NCBI GenBank assembly: GCA_937868025.1
Contig: CALMLJ010000470.1
Location: 1-26,087 of the forward strand
DNA length: 26,087 nt
Direction: 5' to 3'
From: an uncultured Acidimicrobiaceae bacterium
GTDB taxonomy: Bacteria > Actinomycetota > Acidimicrobiia > Acidimicrobiales > Microtrichaceae
The position numbers and the translations under genes were made by a program. Under the pieces are notes generated by a model, which saw only the letters and a program-made list of their open reading frames with translations, ran no database searches and was not told the origin of the DNA. Positions 7,890 to 16,380 of the stretch are shown piece after piece (the stretch's first letter is position 1; the number at the start of each line of letters is the position of its first letter).

Positions 7890-8939
7890 ATGGGGCGACT
7901 GCTCGAGATCTCCGACCTCCACGTCGGCTTCCGGACCGAGGACGGCGTCGTGCAGGCGGTGCGCGGCGTCGACATGTCGATCGACGACGGCGACGTCCTG
8001 GCCGTCGTGGGCGAATCGGGGTCCGGCAAGTCCGTGACGGCCCTCAGCGTGCTGGGACTCCACCCCGAGGGGCGCACCAACATGACGGGGCGCATCGAGT
8101 GGGAGGGCGAGAACCTCATCGGCGCCAAGGGTGACCGGCTCCGCCAGGTGCGCGGCGGTGAGATCGCCATGATCTTCCAGGACCCGCTGAGCGCCCTCAA
8201 CCCCGTCTACACGGTCGGCAAACAGATCATCGAGATGTTGCAGTCGCACCGGCAGATCTCGAAGGCCGATGCCAAGAACCGGGCGATCGAGATGCTCGAG
8301 CTGGTCGGCATCCCCCAGCCGCAGCGGCGGGTCGACAACTTTCCCCACGAGTTCTCGGGCGGCATGCGCCAGCGGGCCATGATCGCCATGGCGCTGTCGT
8401 GCGACCCCAAGTTGGTGATCGCCGATGAGCCGACCACGGCCCTCGACGTGACCGTCCAGGCGCAGGTGCTGGAGCTGCTCGTGTCGGTGAGCCGGCAACA
8501 GGGTGCGGCTGTGATGCTCATCACCCACGACCTCGGCGTGGTGGCCGGCCTCGCCAACAAGGTGGCCGTCATGTACGCCGGCAAAGTGGTGGAGCAGGCG
8601 TCCACCGACGAGTTGTTCGACGATCCCACGCACCCGTACACCATCGGTCTGCTGCGCTCGCTGCCCCGGGTCGATGCCGACGGCGACGACCAGCTCGTGC
8701 CGATCGGCGGCCAACCTCCGTCGATGCTCAACCCGCCGGCCGGTTGTGCGTTCCATCCGCGGTGCGCGATCGCTCGGAGCGAGTCGGGCTGCGACTCGAT
8801 GATGCCGACCCTCTTCGACGAGACGCCGGCGGCCATCGTCAGCGGCACCACGGGTCCCGCCGTCGACCGCTCCGGTCACGGCGCTGCCTGTTGGCGTCGC
8901 GACGAGTCGCGTGCGCTTCTCGGTGTGGTGGGAGCATGA
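7890..8939 (+). CDS. ABC transporter ATPase, OppD/DppD type
   Basis: The 349-residue ATPase has Walker A GESGSGKS (41-48), Q-loop Gln97, the signature FSGGMRQ (155-161), Walker B LVIADEP (175-181) and switch His213. The C-terminal oligopeptide-transporter extension contains [12 protein letters not shown]. It then has four cysteines in the order CAFHPRC, GC, AC, the arrangement known to bind an iron-sulfur cluster in OppD/DppD proteins. It powers import from the cytoplasmic face as a heterodimer with the next gene product. The gene starts 1 nt after the permease stop and overlaps the following ATPase gene by ATGA. Confidence 0.95.
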   Translation: MGRLLEISDLHVGFRTEDGVVQAVRGVDMSIDDGDVLAVVGESGSGKSVTALSVLGLHPEGRTNMTGRIEWEGENLIGAKGDRLRQVRGGEIAMIFQDPLSALNPVYTVGKQIIEMLQSHRQISKADAKNRAIEMLELVGIPQPQRRVDNFPHEFSGGMRQRAMIAMALSCDPKLVIADEPTTALDVTVQAQVLELLVSVSRQQGAAVMLITHDLGVVAGLANKVAVMYAGKVVEQASTDELFDDPTHPYTIGLLRSLPRVDADGDDQLVPIGGQPPSMLNPPAGCAFHPRCAIARSESGCDSMMPTLFDETPAAIVSGTTGPAVDRSGHGAACWRRDESRALLGVVGA

Positions 8940-9985
8940 CCGTGACCGAACCCACCCCGTCGTCGGCACCGTCGCCGTCGCCGTCCGCCGGCAACAGCCC
9001 CGTTCTCGAGGCGCTCGACGTCGTCAAGGAGTTCCCGGTCACGGGCGGGCTGTTCGGCCGCACCATCGGCCAGGTGCACGCCGTCAGCGGTGTGTCCATG
9101 AGCGTCGACCGCGGCGAGACCCTGGGCATCGTCGGCGAGTCCGGTTGCGGCAAGTCCACCTTCGGGCGTGTGGTGCTCCGTCTGCTCACGGCCACCGCTG
9201 GCACCGTGAAGCTCGGCGGTCAGGACACCGCCAAGATGCCCAACAAGGAGCTCCGGCGCCGGGCGCAGATGGTCTTCCAGGACCCGTACGCGTCGCTGAA
9301 CCCCCGCATGACGATCGGCGAGGTGCTGGCCGAGCCGTTCCTCGTCCACCAGGGCAAGAAGGCGAAGGAGTGCACCGAGGAGGTCAGCGAGCTGCTTCGA
9401 ACGGTGGGCCTGTCACCCGAGCACCGGAGCCGGTACCCCCACGAGTTCTCGGGCGGTCAGCGCCAGCGCATCGGCATCGCCCGTGCCCTCGCCGTCGACC
9501 CCGAGGTGATCGTGCTCGACGAGCCGGTCTCGGCGCTCGACGTGTCGATCCAGGCCGGCGTCGTGAACCTCCTCGAACGGCTGCAGGACGAACGTGGCAT
9601 CGCCTACCTGTTCATCGCCCACGACCTGTCGGTGGTCCGCCACATCTCGGACCGGGTCGCGGTGATGTACCTGGGCAAGCTCGTCGAGATCGGCACCAAG
9701 GCGCAGATCTACACCCAGCCCCGCCATCCGTACACCAACGCCCTCTTGTCGGCGGTGCCGATCCCCGATCCCCGCAAGGAACGTGCCCGCAAACGCATCG
9801 TCCTCACCGGCGAGGTGCCGTCACCGATCGATCCGCCCTCGGGCTGCCGGTTCCGGACTCGCTGCTGGAAGGCGACCGACCTGTGCGCGACCACCGAGCC
9901 GCCGCTGGTCCCCGTCGACGGCGACGCGACCGATCACCGCGTGGCCTGCCATTTCCCCGAGCTCGGCGACCGCCCTCCCCTGTAG
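8936..9985 (+). CDS. ABC transporter ATPase, OppF/DppF type
   Basis: The 349-residue product opens with a Pro/Ser-rich head of about 20 residues. It then shows the [12 protein letters not shown] insert typical of OppF, Walker A GESGCGKS (68-75), Q-loop Gln115, signature FSGGQRQ (171-177), Walker B VIVLDEP and switch His229. The tail carries [12 protein letters not shown] and the cysteine set CRFRTRC, LC, AC of the oligopeptide family. The ATG at 8936 overlaps the stop of the OppD-type gene, so the ATPases should be made in equal amounts. This is the last gene of the importer operon; the convergent HerA-type gene ends 16 nt downstream. Confidence 0.95.
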   Translation: MTVTEPTPSSAPSPSPSAGNSPVLEALDVVKEFPVTGGLFGRTIGQVHAVSGVSMSVDRGETLGIVGESGCGKSTFGRVVLRLLTATAGTVKLGGQDTAKMPNKELRRRAQMVFQDPYASLNPRMTIGEVLAEPFLVHQGKKAKECTEEVSELLRTVGLSPEHRSRYPHEFSGGQRQRIGIARALAVDPEVIVLDEPVSALDVSIQAGVVNLLERLQDERGIAYLFIAHDLSVVRHISDRVAVMYLGKLVEIGTKAQIYTQPRHPYTNALLSAVPIPDPRKERARKRIVLTGEVPSPIDPPSGCRFRTRCWKATDLCATTEPPLVPVDGDATDHRVACHFPELGDRPPL

Positions 9986-10014
9986 CCGACGGCCGAGGCC
10001 GTCAAGCCGTCGGC
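9985..10014. terminator. Likely bidirectional terminator between convergent genes
   Basis: GCCGACGGC (9985-9993) and its exact complement GCCGTCGGC (10006-10014) flank a 12-nt loop. An alternative stem, GACGGCC-GA-GGCCGTC, lies at 9988-10003. The dyad covers the stop codons of both convergent genes. No T-run is seen, which is common in high-GC actinobacteria. Confidence 0.55.
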
Positions 10015-12476
10015 ACCCACACCAGCGCGACCTGCTCGATGCCGATGTCGGACTTCTCGAGGGGGATCTCGAGGGTGACGACGTCGGCCGCGAGGCCGGA
10101 CCAGTGGGCGACGATGTCGGTGATCTCGTCGGCCAACTGGTGTTGGAGGTCGTCGATGTTGGCCATCTTCTCGTCGATGCGGGCGAGCGCCTGTTCCATC
10201 CGGTTGTCGGCCTTCTGAGACCGCGCCCGGCCCGTGGCGGCGCGGTTGGCCGCGGCGCTGATCGAACGGGCGCTCTTGCGGCCTCCGAAGATGGCGCCGA
10301 GCACACTGCCGCCGATGCTCACGGCTTCGTTGCGGCGAGATGCGGCCGCCTCCTCCTCGAGTTGCTGGGCACGTTGACGATCGGCGGCGATGCCCTCGTT
10401 GATGCGGTCGATCTTGAGCTGCAGCTTCTGGCGGATCTGGTCGGTGTCGCGGTCGGCGCCGGCGTCGGCGGCGGCATGGCAGCGAGCCGTGAAGTCGGCC
10501 TGGCTCTCGCCGGGGCGGCTGTAGAGCTTCAGCGACTTGTTGCCGTAGATCGTCGTGTGGCGGGAGCGGAACAGGTAGTCCTTCACCGAGGACTCGACGT
10601 CGTTGAAGTACGCCTTGGTGTTCACGGGCGCGGACGGCAGCACGAACACGGCGCCGGCCGGAGCGGACGTCTGGAGGTCGCGGTCGTCGTAGTCGACGCT
10701 GTACGCCTTGGCCGGATCGATCCTCGGCTGATCGAGCGGGGCGAAGATGGCCTCGATCTGTTCGGTGTGGCGCAGACCCGACGGGGTGTCGTCGAACAAC
10801 AGGTTCACGCGCACCGCAACACACGCCTGTAGCCGCCGCCCACCCGAAACGGCGCCGAGCGTGGGAGCCCACGGCGCCGCGGGGTCCAAGAACCGCACGG
10901 GGACCCCGGCTGCAACGGCAGGCATGGCGGGAGTCTCGTCATGCGCCAACCCCCCAGCCCCCGACGAGCCGGCGGTGTCAGCTTGCCCGTCCTGAGGTGG
11001 CTCGGCCGCGTCGACCGGAGCGGACGAGGGCGTCGACGGTGCAGTCGGAGCCCCTTCGCGGGAGCGGGGCAACGACGCACCGCCGGCGTCCTCGGGAGCG
11101 GGCGCCGACGCCTGCCCGGGCAACCTCGGGACCTGGTCTTTGCTGATGGGGCCGGCGAGGTAACTCATTGCCCACCGCACACCGAAGGTGCGGGGCGGTT
11201 TGCCGCCGGTGGTGTGGAGCAGGAACTCGCGCTTCGCGAGCGACGAGATCGTCGCGTCGACCGTGGCGAGGTCGACGGTGCCGGCCGCCGAACTCATGCC
11301 GTCGAGGAGCCGGGCCTTGTCGCGCTCGGTCTGGAGGCGGCCGATCATCCAGGTGCCGGCGTTGGAGATCGCCTTGTAATCGAGGTCGACGGGGTTCTGC
11401 GTGGCGAGGACGACCCCGACGCCGAACGCCCGCGCCTGCTTGAAGAGGGTCAGGATCGGCTTCTTCGCCGGTGGCATCGCCGTCGGCGGCACGAACCCGT
11501 ACACCTCGTCCATGTAGACGAGCACCCGGAGCTTCGTGGAGCCGGGCTGGCCGCGCATCCACCCGACGAGCTTCGAGAGCACCCGGGTCACGACCATCTG
11601 CCGTTCCTCGTCGGACAGGTGGGCGAGGTAGATCACGGCGGCGTTGGCGGTGCCGTCGTCGGACCACAGGAGCGACTCGATGTCGATGGGCGCGCCGTGG
11701 CCCCACGCGGAGAACGACGGTGACGCCAACAGACCGTTGAGCTTCATCATGAGGGCGGTGCGGTCGGGCTTGGGGAAGAACGTCTCGACGTCGATGACAC
11801 CGAGCTTGCGGAGCGGCGGGTCCTGGATCCGGATGAGCAGGGTCGCCAGGTCGAGGGTCTCACCGGCCGCCCACGCGAGCTCGATGATGTTGGCCATGAG
11901 GACGTGCTCGCGGCCGCTGAGCGGATCCGATGTGACCCCGACGAGGCCGAGCAGGCCCTGCACCAGCGACTCGACCTCGTCGTGGATCGCTTCGAGATCA
12001 GGAGTTCCGCCTGTCGAATTCGTGGGGGGAGCGAGCGACCCGATGATGTTGAGCGGGATGCCGGACGTCGACCCCGGTGTGTAGACGCTCATGCGGTGAC
12101 CGGTGCGCAACGTGGCGATCTCGGTCGGCGCGACCGACCAGTCGGCGAGGCCCTTCGTCCACGTGTCGGCGACGCCGGCGGCGTCCTGGCCGGCAGGCAC
12201 CCACGGCGCGAAGTCGTCGGGGGCGAGGTTGGGGAACGTGAGCAACAGGTTGCCCATGTCGCCCTTCGGATCGAGGATGAGCGTCGGCACGCCGGCGGTG
12301 AGCGCTTCCTCGAGCAGCACGATGCCGAGGCCGGTCTTGCCCGAACCGGTCATGCCGACGATCACACCGTGGGTCGTGAAGTCGTCGGGGTTCAGGCCCA
12401 GCGGCGTGCCGGCGCGCTCGTGGGTGGCCACGTCGGTCAGTTCGCCGACGTACATCCCGGGGGGGCGTTCAGTCAT
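10002..12476 (-). CDS. HerA/FtsK-superfamily ATPase with C-terminal coiled coil
   Basis: This 824-residue protein has Walker A GMTGSGKTG (41-49) and a nearby LILDPKGDMGN. Walker B is LVYMDEVYGF (319-328, Asp323-Glu324), followed by VVLATQNPVDLDYKAISNAGTW (355-376), the sensor segment typical of HerA/DUF87-like ATPases. A proline/alanine-rich linker around residues 440-510 joins the ATPase core to a C-terminal region. That region has charged helices (IRQKLQLKIDRINEG, then EQALARIDEKMANIDDLQHQL) likely to form coiled coils. HerA-type ATPases are hexameric DNA translocases or NTP-driven motors, but no partner NurA nuclease or SIR2 gene is adjacent, so the role is unknown. The start at 12476 has AGGAAG upstream. 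The gene stands alone, convergent with the importer and divergent from the small antitoxin gene. Confidence 0.85.
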   Translation of the reverse strand: MTERPPGMYVGELTDVATHERAGTPLGLNPDDFTTHGVIVGMTGSGKTGLGIVLLEEALTAGVPTLILDPKGDMGNLLLTFPNLAPDDFAPWVPAGQDAAGVADTWTKGLADWSVAPTEIATLRTGHRMSVYTPGSTSGIPLNIIGSLAPPTNSTGGTPDLEAIHDEVESLVQGLLGLVGVTSDPLSGREHVLMANIIELAWAAGETLDLATLLIRIQDPPLRKLGVIDVETFFPKPDRTALMMKLNGLLASPSFSAWGHGAPIDIESLLWSDDGTANAAVIYLAHLSDEERQMVVTRVLSKLVGWMRGQPGSTKLRVLVYMDEVYGFVPPTAMPPAKKPILTLFKQARAFGVGVVLATQNPVDLDYKAISNAGTWMIGRLQTERDKARLLDGMSSAAGTVDLATVDATISSLAKREFLLHTTGGKPPRTFGVRWAMSYLAGPISKDQVPRLPGQASAPAPEDAGGASLPRSREGAPTAPSTPSSAPVDAAEPPQDGQADTAGSSGAGGLAHDETPAMPAVAAGVPVRFLDPAAPWAPTLGAVSGGRRLQACVAVRVNLLFDDTPSGLRHTEQIEAIFAPLDQPRIDPAKAYSVDYDDRDLQTSAPAGAVFVLPSAPVNTKAYFNDVESSVKDYLFRSRHTTIYGNKSLKLYSRPGESQADFTARCHAAADAGADRDTDQIRQKLQLKIDRINEGIAADRQRAQQLEEEAAASRRNEAVSIGGSVLGAIFGGRKSARSISAAANRAATGRARSQKADNRMEQALARIDEKMANIDDLQHQLADEITDIVAHWSGLAADVVTLEIPLEKSDIGIEQVALVWVPTA

Positions 12477-12583
12477 GCCGACTTCCTACTCCGTCGGCGC
12501 CGGTTCCGCAGCGCCTCACGGCCGGATTTTGCTCATGCCGATCGACGACCCGGCGGTCGCGACACCTGCAACAATCCGTTCAA

Positions 12584-12600
12584 CACCAAACGAGTTGGTG
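12584..12600. promoter_or_regulatory. Inverted repeat upstream of the small antitoxin gene
   Basis: CACCAA-ACGAG-TTGGTG forms a perfect 6-bp dyad 20 bp before the ATG at 12621. It may be an operator or a 5'-leader hairpin. The divergent region 12477-12620 holds no other clear signal. Confidence 0.4.
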
Positions 12601-12620
12601 GGCGAAATGGAGAGCGCGAC

Positions 12621-12800
12621 ATGGATCTCGGAGACATCACCGACAAGGCCAAGGGCCTGCTCGAGGAGCACGCCGACAAGGTCGACGAGGGCATCGACAA
12701 GGCGGCCGAGCTGGCCGACGACAAGACCGGCGGCAAGTACAGCGATCAGATCGACACCGCTGCCGACAAGCTCAAGGACGTCCTGCCCGGGGGCTCCTGA
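12621..12800 (+). CDS. MT0933-like small antitoxin family protein
   Basis: The 59-residue product is rich in Lys, Asp and Ala. It follows the pattern of the actinobacterial MT0933/Rv0909 antitoxin family: an N-terminal DKAKGLLEEHADKVDEGIDKA helix, a central DKTGGKY turn, and an amphipathic helix ending the protein. In M. tuberculosis the relative Rv0909 is annotated as an antitoxin partnered with Rv0910, a SRPBCC-fold toxin. No SRPBCC-like gene is next to it here, so it is an orphan in this window. Many such proteins may instead be general small stress or cell-envelope proteins. GGAGAG lies 7 nt before the ATG at 12621. The gene is divergent from the HerA-like ATPase, across 144 bp. Confidence 0.8.
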   Translation: MDLGDITDKAKGLLEEHADKVDEGIDKAAELADDKTGGKYSDQIDTAADKLKDVLPGGS

Positions 12801-12832
12801 ACCAACCGCCGAGGGTCAAGGCCGTGAGAAGT

Positions 12833-12849
12833 TCCCGACGGAGTCGGGA
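12833..12849 (+). terminator. Possible terminator after the antitoxin gene
   Basis: TCCCGAC-GGA-GTCGGGA is a perfect 7-bp stem with a 3-nt loop, starting 32 nt after the antitoxin stop. There is no T-tract after it, so termination is only likely, not shown. Confidence 0.45.
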
Positions 12850-12883
12850 GCGAGCCTCCGTCGCAGGGCCCGAGGCCGTGTTC

Positions 12884-12915
12884 GGTCCCGTCGGCGTCGG
12901 TACGCTGACGGGACC
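12884..12915 (+). promoter_or_regulatory. Inverted repeat ending at the start codon of the FAD oxidoreductase gene, with a possible -10 inside
   Basis: GGTCCCGTC (12884-12892) and GACGGGACC (12907-12915) are exact complements with a 14-bp spacer, and the second arm ends at the base just before the ATG. The spacer holds TACGCT (12901-12906), a TAnnnT -10 candidate 9 nt before the ATG. A repressor bound here would cover the promoter. If the RNA begins upstream of the dyad, a hairpin would mask the start. Confidence 0.45.
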
Positions 12916-14325
12916 ATGAGTTCCGCTTCCACCCGCGCCCACCGGGCGCTGGTCGACGCCCGCCCCGAGGTCCTGTGGCTCGACACTCCCGACCGGCCCG
13001 ATCCCGGTCGCACGTTGTGCGGCGGTACGCGGGCCGACCTGGTGATCGTCGGTGCCGGATTCACCGGGCTCTGGGCCGCTATTCAGGCCAAGGAGGACGA
13101 CCCCTCCCGCACGGTGGTTGTGGTCGAGGCCGGCCGCGTCTCCGAACAGGCGTCTGGACGCAACGGTGGCTTCTGCTCGTCGTCGCTGACCCACGGGCTC
13201 GACAACGGCGTCGCCCGGTTCCCGTCGGAGATGGCGCGCATCGAGGAGTTGGCGACCGAGAACTTCGCCGGAATTGCAGCCACGATCGAGCGGTACGGCA
13301 TCGACTGCGACTGGCAGCCGACCGGCGGCCTCACGGTTGCGACCGCCCCCTGGCTGGTCGACGACCTCCACGAGCAGGTCGAGCTCACCCGCCGGTTCGG
13401 CCACGACGTCGAGTTCCTCGACCGCGACGCGATCCGCGACCGTGTGGCATCGCCCACCTACGAGGCCGGGGTGGTGCAGCGAACCGGTGAGGCCATCGTC
13501 GATCCGGCCCGGCTCGGATGGGGCCTGGCCGACGCCGCTCGATCCTTGGGCGTCGAGATCTACGAACGCACGCCCATGCTGGGGTTGGCACGATCGGGCG
13601 CCGGCATGGCGGTCCGCACCGAGTCGGGCACGATCCACTGCGGTGCGGTGGTGCTGGGCACCAACGCCTTCAAGTCGCCGATCGGCGCGATCAACCGCAC
13701 CATCGCACCGGTCTACGACTACGTGCTCGCGACCGAGCCGCTGTCGGCCGACCAGCTCGCGTCGATCGGCTGGAGCGGGCGCGAGGGCATCAGCGACACC
13801 ACCAACCAGTTCCACTACTACCGACTGACCGCCGACAACCGCATCCTGTGGGGCGGCTACGACGCGATCTACCACTTCGGGTCGAAGATCGATCCGTCGC
13901 TCGACCAACGCGACGAGACCCATCAGGTCCTCGCCGAGCACTTCTTCGAGACGTTCCCGCAGCTGGAGGGCCTCTCGTTCAGCCACCGGTGGGGCGGGGT
14001 GATCGATACCTGCACCCGGTTCTCGGTCACGTTCGGCACCTCGTTCGATGGACGGGTCGCGTACGCCGTCGGCTATACCGGCCTCGGCGTCGGCGCCACG
14101 AGGTTCGGGGCCCGGGTCTGCCTCGACCTGCTGTTCCACCCCGACTCCGAGCTGCTGTCGCTCGGCATGGTGAAGCGCAAGGCGATCCCGTTCCCGCCCG
14201 AGCCCGTGCGATGGGCCGGCATCGAGCTCACCCGCAAGGCGCTCGCCAAGGCCGACGCCAACGAGGGTCGCCGCGGCCCGTGGCTCCGCCTCCTCGACTC
14301 ACTCGGGCTGGGGTTCGATTCGTAG
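12916..14325 (+). CDS. FAD-dependent amine oxidoreductase (DAO family, PuuB/OrdL-like)
   Basis: The 469-residue protein has an N-terminal FAD Rossmann motif, [16 protein letters not shown] (40-55). Glu71 ends the second strand as the ribose ligand, and ASGRNGGFC (79-87) follows, as in gamma-glutamylputrescine oxidase and OrdL relatives of the D-amino-acid oxidase superfamily. A substrate-capping beta domain and the late [23 protein letters not shown]-binding segment are visible. It probably oxidises a secondary or primary amine to an imine or aldehyde in the cytoplasm. A PatD-like aminoaldehyde dehydrogenase lies 3 kb downstream and could take the product, but this is inference. No Shine-Dalgarno sequence precedes 12916. 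The start was chosen because upstream in-frame sequence crosses the antitoxin gene. Confidence 0.9.
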   Translation: MSSASTRAHRALVDARPEVLWLDTPDRPDPGRTLCGGTRADLVIVGAGFTGLWAAIQAKEDDPSRTVVVVEAGRVSEQASGRNGGFCSSSLTHGLDNGVARFPSEMARIEELATENFAGIAATIERYGIDCDWQPTGGLTVATAPWLVDDLHEQVELTRRFGHDVEFLDRDAIRDRVASPTYEAGVVQRTGEAIVDPARLGWGLADAARSLGVEIYERTPMLGLARSGAGMAVRTESGTIHCGAVVLGTNAFKSPIGAINRTIAPVYDYVLATEPLSADQLASIGWSGREGISDTTNQFHYYRLTADNRILWGGYDAIYHFGSKIDPSLDQRDETHQVLAEHFFETFPQLEGLSFSHRWGGVIDTCTRFSVTFGTSFDGRVAYAVGYTGLGVGATRFGARVCLDLLFHPDSELLSLGMVKRKAIPFPPEPVRWAGIELTRKALAKADANEGRRGPWLRLLDSLGLGFDS

Positions 14326-14338
14326 CGGGCGCGACCTC

Positions 14339-14344
14339 TAACTT
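14339..14344 (+). promoter_or_regulatory. Possible -10 box (TAACTT) for the malyl-CoA lyase gene
   Basis: TAACTT fits TAnnnT and is 10 nt upstream of the ATG at 14355. The short gap has no ribosome-binding site, so a near-leaderless transcript is possible. Position and pattern are the only evidence. Confidence 0.3.
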
Positions 14345-14354
14345 GGATTGCCAT

Positions 14355-15422
14355 ATGCGGAGCTCCAAGGACTTCTTCAAACCCCTCGCGGCCGGCGCCC
14401 CCCAGCCCGTCACCGAGATCCCGTTCCCGCCGTCGCGGATGATCCACTTCTTCCCGCCGCACCTCGAGAAGGTCACCGCCAAGCTCCCCGACATCGCCCC
14501 GACGGTCGACATCCTGCTCGGCAACCTCGAGGACGCGATCCCGGCCGACCAGAAGGAGAACGCCCGCGCCGGCCTCGTGAAGGTCGGCAAGGAGATGGAT
14601 CTCGGCGACACGCAGCTCTGGACGCGGGTCAACAGCCTCGACTCGCCGTGGGTGCTCGACGACCTCGTCACCCTCGTCGGCGAGATCGGTGACAAGCTCG
14701 ACGTGATCATGATCCCGAAGGTCGAAGGGCCCGAGGACATCCACTACGTCGACCGCCTGCTGGCCCAGCTCGAAGCGAAGGCCGGGCTCACCAAGCCGCT
14801 CCTCGTGCACGCGATCCTCGAGACGGCTCGCGGTGTCGCCAACGTCGAGGAGATCTGCCTCGCCAGCCCCCGCATGCAGGGCCTGTCCCTCGGCCCTGCC
14901 GACCTCGCGGCCAACCGCCGTATGAAGACCACGCGTGTCGGCGGCGGTCACCCCGGCTACCTCGTCCGGGAGGACCCGGCGCAGACCGCCGACGGCCCCG
15001 ACTACCAGGGCGCTCGCACCTCCTACCAGCAGGATCTCTGGCACTACACGATCGCCCGGATGGTCGACGCCTGTGCGACCGCCGGCATCCTGCCGTTCTA
15101 CGGCCCGTTCGGCGACATCAAGGACACGGTCGCCTGCGAGGACCAGTTCCGCAACGCGTTCCTGCTCGGCTGTGTGGGCGCCTGGTCGCTGCACCCGGTC
15201 CAGATCGACATCGCCAAGAAGGTGTTCTCGCCCGACCCCAAGGACGTCGCCCACGCGTTGCACGTCATCGAGGAGATGGGCGACGGCACCGGCGCCGTCA
15301 TGATCGACGGGAAGATGGAGGACGACGCCTCGGTGAAGCAGTGCCACGTCATGGTGAACCTGGCCAAGATGCTGTCCGCCCGCGACCCCGAGCTCGCCGC
15401 CACCTACGGATTCGGAGGCTGA
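14355..15422 (+). CDS. mcl1: L-malyl-CoA / beta-methylmalyl-CoA lyase (HpcH/CitE family)
   Basis: The 355-residue product closely follows the Mcl1 lyases of Rhodobacter and Chloroflexus as I recall them: [10 protein letters not shown] (31-40), [10 protein letters not shown] (54-63), [15 protein letters not shown] with Arg91, [21 protein letters not shown] with metal ligand Glu156, [10 protein letters not shown] with Asp183, [35 protein letters not shown] and [11 protein letters not shown]. These Mg-dependent enzymes reversibly cleave malyl-CoA to acetyl-CoA and glyoxylate, or methylmalyl-CoA to propionyl-CoA and glyoxylate. They serve the ethylmalonyl-CoA pathway or the 3-hydroxypropionate cycle. 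It begins 29 nt after the FAD oxidoreductase and ends 1 nt before a second CitE-family gene. Preference between the two substrates is not visible from sequence. Confidence 0.9.
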   Translation: MRSSKDFFKPLAAGAPQPVTEIPFPPSRMIHFFPPHLEKVTAKLPDIAPTVDILLGNLEDAIPADQKENARAGLVKVGKEMDLGDTQLWTRVNSLDSPWVLDDLVTLVGEIGDKLDVIMIPKVEGPEDIHYVDRLLAQLEAKAGLTKPLLVHAILETARGVANVEEICLASPRMQGLSLGPADLAANRRMKTTRVGGGHPGYLVREDPAQTADGPDYQGARTSYQQDLWHYTIARMVDACATAGILPFYGPFGDIKDTVACEDQFRNAFLLGCVGAWSLHPVQIDIAKKVFSPDPKDVAHALHVIEEMGDGTGAVMIDGKMEDDASVKQCHVMVNLAKMLSARDPELAATYGFGG

Positions 15423-15423
15423 C

Positions 15424-16299
15424 ATGGCCGAGATCATTACCCCGCGCCGTTCCGTCCTCTACATGCCTGGAGCGAACGACAAGGCTCTCGAGAAGGCGAA
15501 GACGCTGCCGTGCGACGCCATCATCTTCGACACCGAGGACTCCGTCGCCCCCGACATGAAGGCGGTCGCCCGCGAGAAGGTCGCCGCCGCGGTGCGCAGC
15601 GGTGAGTACGGCCGGCGCGAGCTGACGATTCGCATCAACGGTCTCGACACCGAGTGGTGGAAGGCCGACCTCGAGTCGGCCGGCGCCGCAGCGCCGTCCG
15701 CTGTCGTGGTTCCGAAGATCAACTCGGCCGCTGACGTCGCCCTCGTCGAGGGCGTGCTCGACGGCATCGACGCCGCCGCCAACACCACGATCTGGGCGAT
15801 GCTCGAGACGCCGGCGGCGATGGAGCGGGCGGTCGAGATCGCAACGTCGTCGGACCGCCTGACCGTGCTCATCATGGGCACGAACGATCTCGCCAAGGAA
15901 CTGCGTGCCGCGCTCGTGCCGGGTCGGGCACCCCTGTTGTGGGGCCTCGGTCGGTGCCTCAACGCTGCCCGGTTCGCCGGCAAGGTGATCCTCGACGGTG
16001 TGTACAACGACGTGAAGAACCCCGAGGGGTTCGCGGCGGAGTGCGCGCAGGGCGCCGAGATGGGGTTCGACGGCAAGACGCTCATCCACCCGACCCAGAT
16101 CGAGCCGTGCAACGACGCGTTCGCTCCGTCGGCGGCCGAGGTCGAGCACAGCGAGCGCGTGATCGCCGCGTGGGACGAGGGCATCGCGGCCGGCAAGGGT
16201 GTCATCACCGTCGACGGCCGCATGATCGAGAACCTCCACGTCGACAACGCCCGGCGAGCTCTCGCCATCGCCGCCGCCATCGCCGACCTCGAGTCGTAG
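15424..16299 (+). CDS. HpcH/CitE-family CoA-ester lyase or malyl-CoA thioesterase (Mcl2-like)
   Basis: This 291-residue TIM-barrel protein has RRSVLYMPGAND (8-19), IIFDTEDSV with Glu38-Asp39, Arg70 in IRINGLDT, VPKINSAADV, MLETP with Glu128, MGTNDLAKEL with Asp155, and GKTLIHPTQI near the end. All are marks of the short CitE branch. In Rhodobacter the short paralogue Mcl2 is a (3S)-malyl-CoA thioesterase, complementing Mcl1. The same pairing here supports that role, but citramalyl-CoA or other beta-hydroxyacyl-CoA lyase activity is equally possible by sequence. It starts 1 nt after mcl1, using a GGAGG inside the mcl1 end as ribosome site. The left inverted repeat of the DUF559 unit begins 7 nt after its stop. 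Confidence 0.87.
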   Translation: MAEIITPRRSVLYMPGANDKALEKAKTLPCDAIIFDTEDSVAPDMKAVAREKVAAAVRSGEYGRRELTIRINGLDTEWWKADLESAGAAAPSAVVVPKINSAADVALVEGVLDGIDAAANTTIWAMLETPAAMERAVEIATSSDRLTVLIMGTNDLAKELRAALVPGRAPLLWGLGRCLNAARFAGKVILDGVYNDVKNPEGFAAECAQGAEMGFDGKTLIHPTQIEPCNDAFAPSAAEVEHSERVIAAWDEGIAAGKGVITVDGRMIENLHVDNARRALAIAAAIADLES

Positions 16300-16306
16300 C
16301 ACCTGA

Positions 16307-16378
16307 CCCCACCCCGACCGGAGCGCTCAGTTGCTCTGGAGCGCTGATGCGACAGTTCCTGTCACCTCAGCGCTCCAG
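16307..16378 (+). repeat. Left 72-bp inverted repeat of the DUF559 unit
   Basis: The arm starts CCCCACCCCGACCGGAGCGC and ends AGCGCTCCAG. It holds GGAGCGCT at 16320-16327 and again within CTGGAGCGCTGA (16336-16347). The latter pairs perfectly with TCAGCGCTCCAG (16367-16378). Inside that 12-bp stem lies a smaller hairpin, GACAG-TTC-CTGTC (16351-16363). Compared with the right arm it differs at three bases. Confidence 0.9.
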
Positions 16379-16380
16379 CG

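Noticed and set aside
12589..12596. AACGAGTT as a second KstR-like site
   Set aside because: The AACnnGTT core is off-centre from the real dyad (CACCAA-N5-TTGGTG) and the flanking bases do not fit the consensus.
12621..12800. A complete toxin-antitoxin pair
   Set aside because: Only the antitoxin-like gene is present; neither neighbour resembles the SRPBCC toxin expected for the family.
12772..14139. Minus-strand open frame opposite the FAD oxidoreductase
   Set aside because: The plus-strand product has a full FAD-binding motif and family C-terminus; the minus frame has none.
15146..15158. AACGCGTT inside the malyl-CoA lyase gene
   Set aside because: It lies inside a conserved coding stretch (FRNAFLLG) and lacks the outer palindrome bases.
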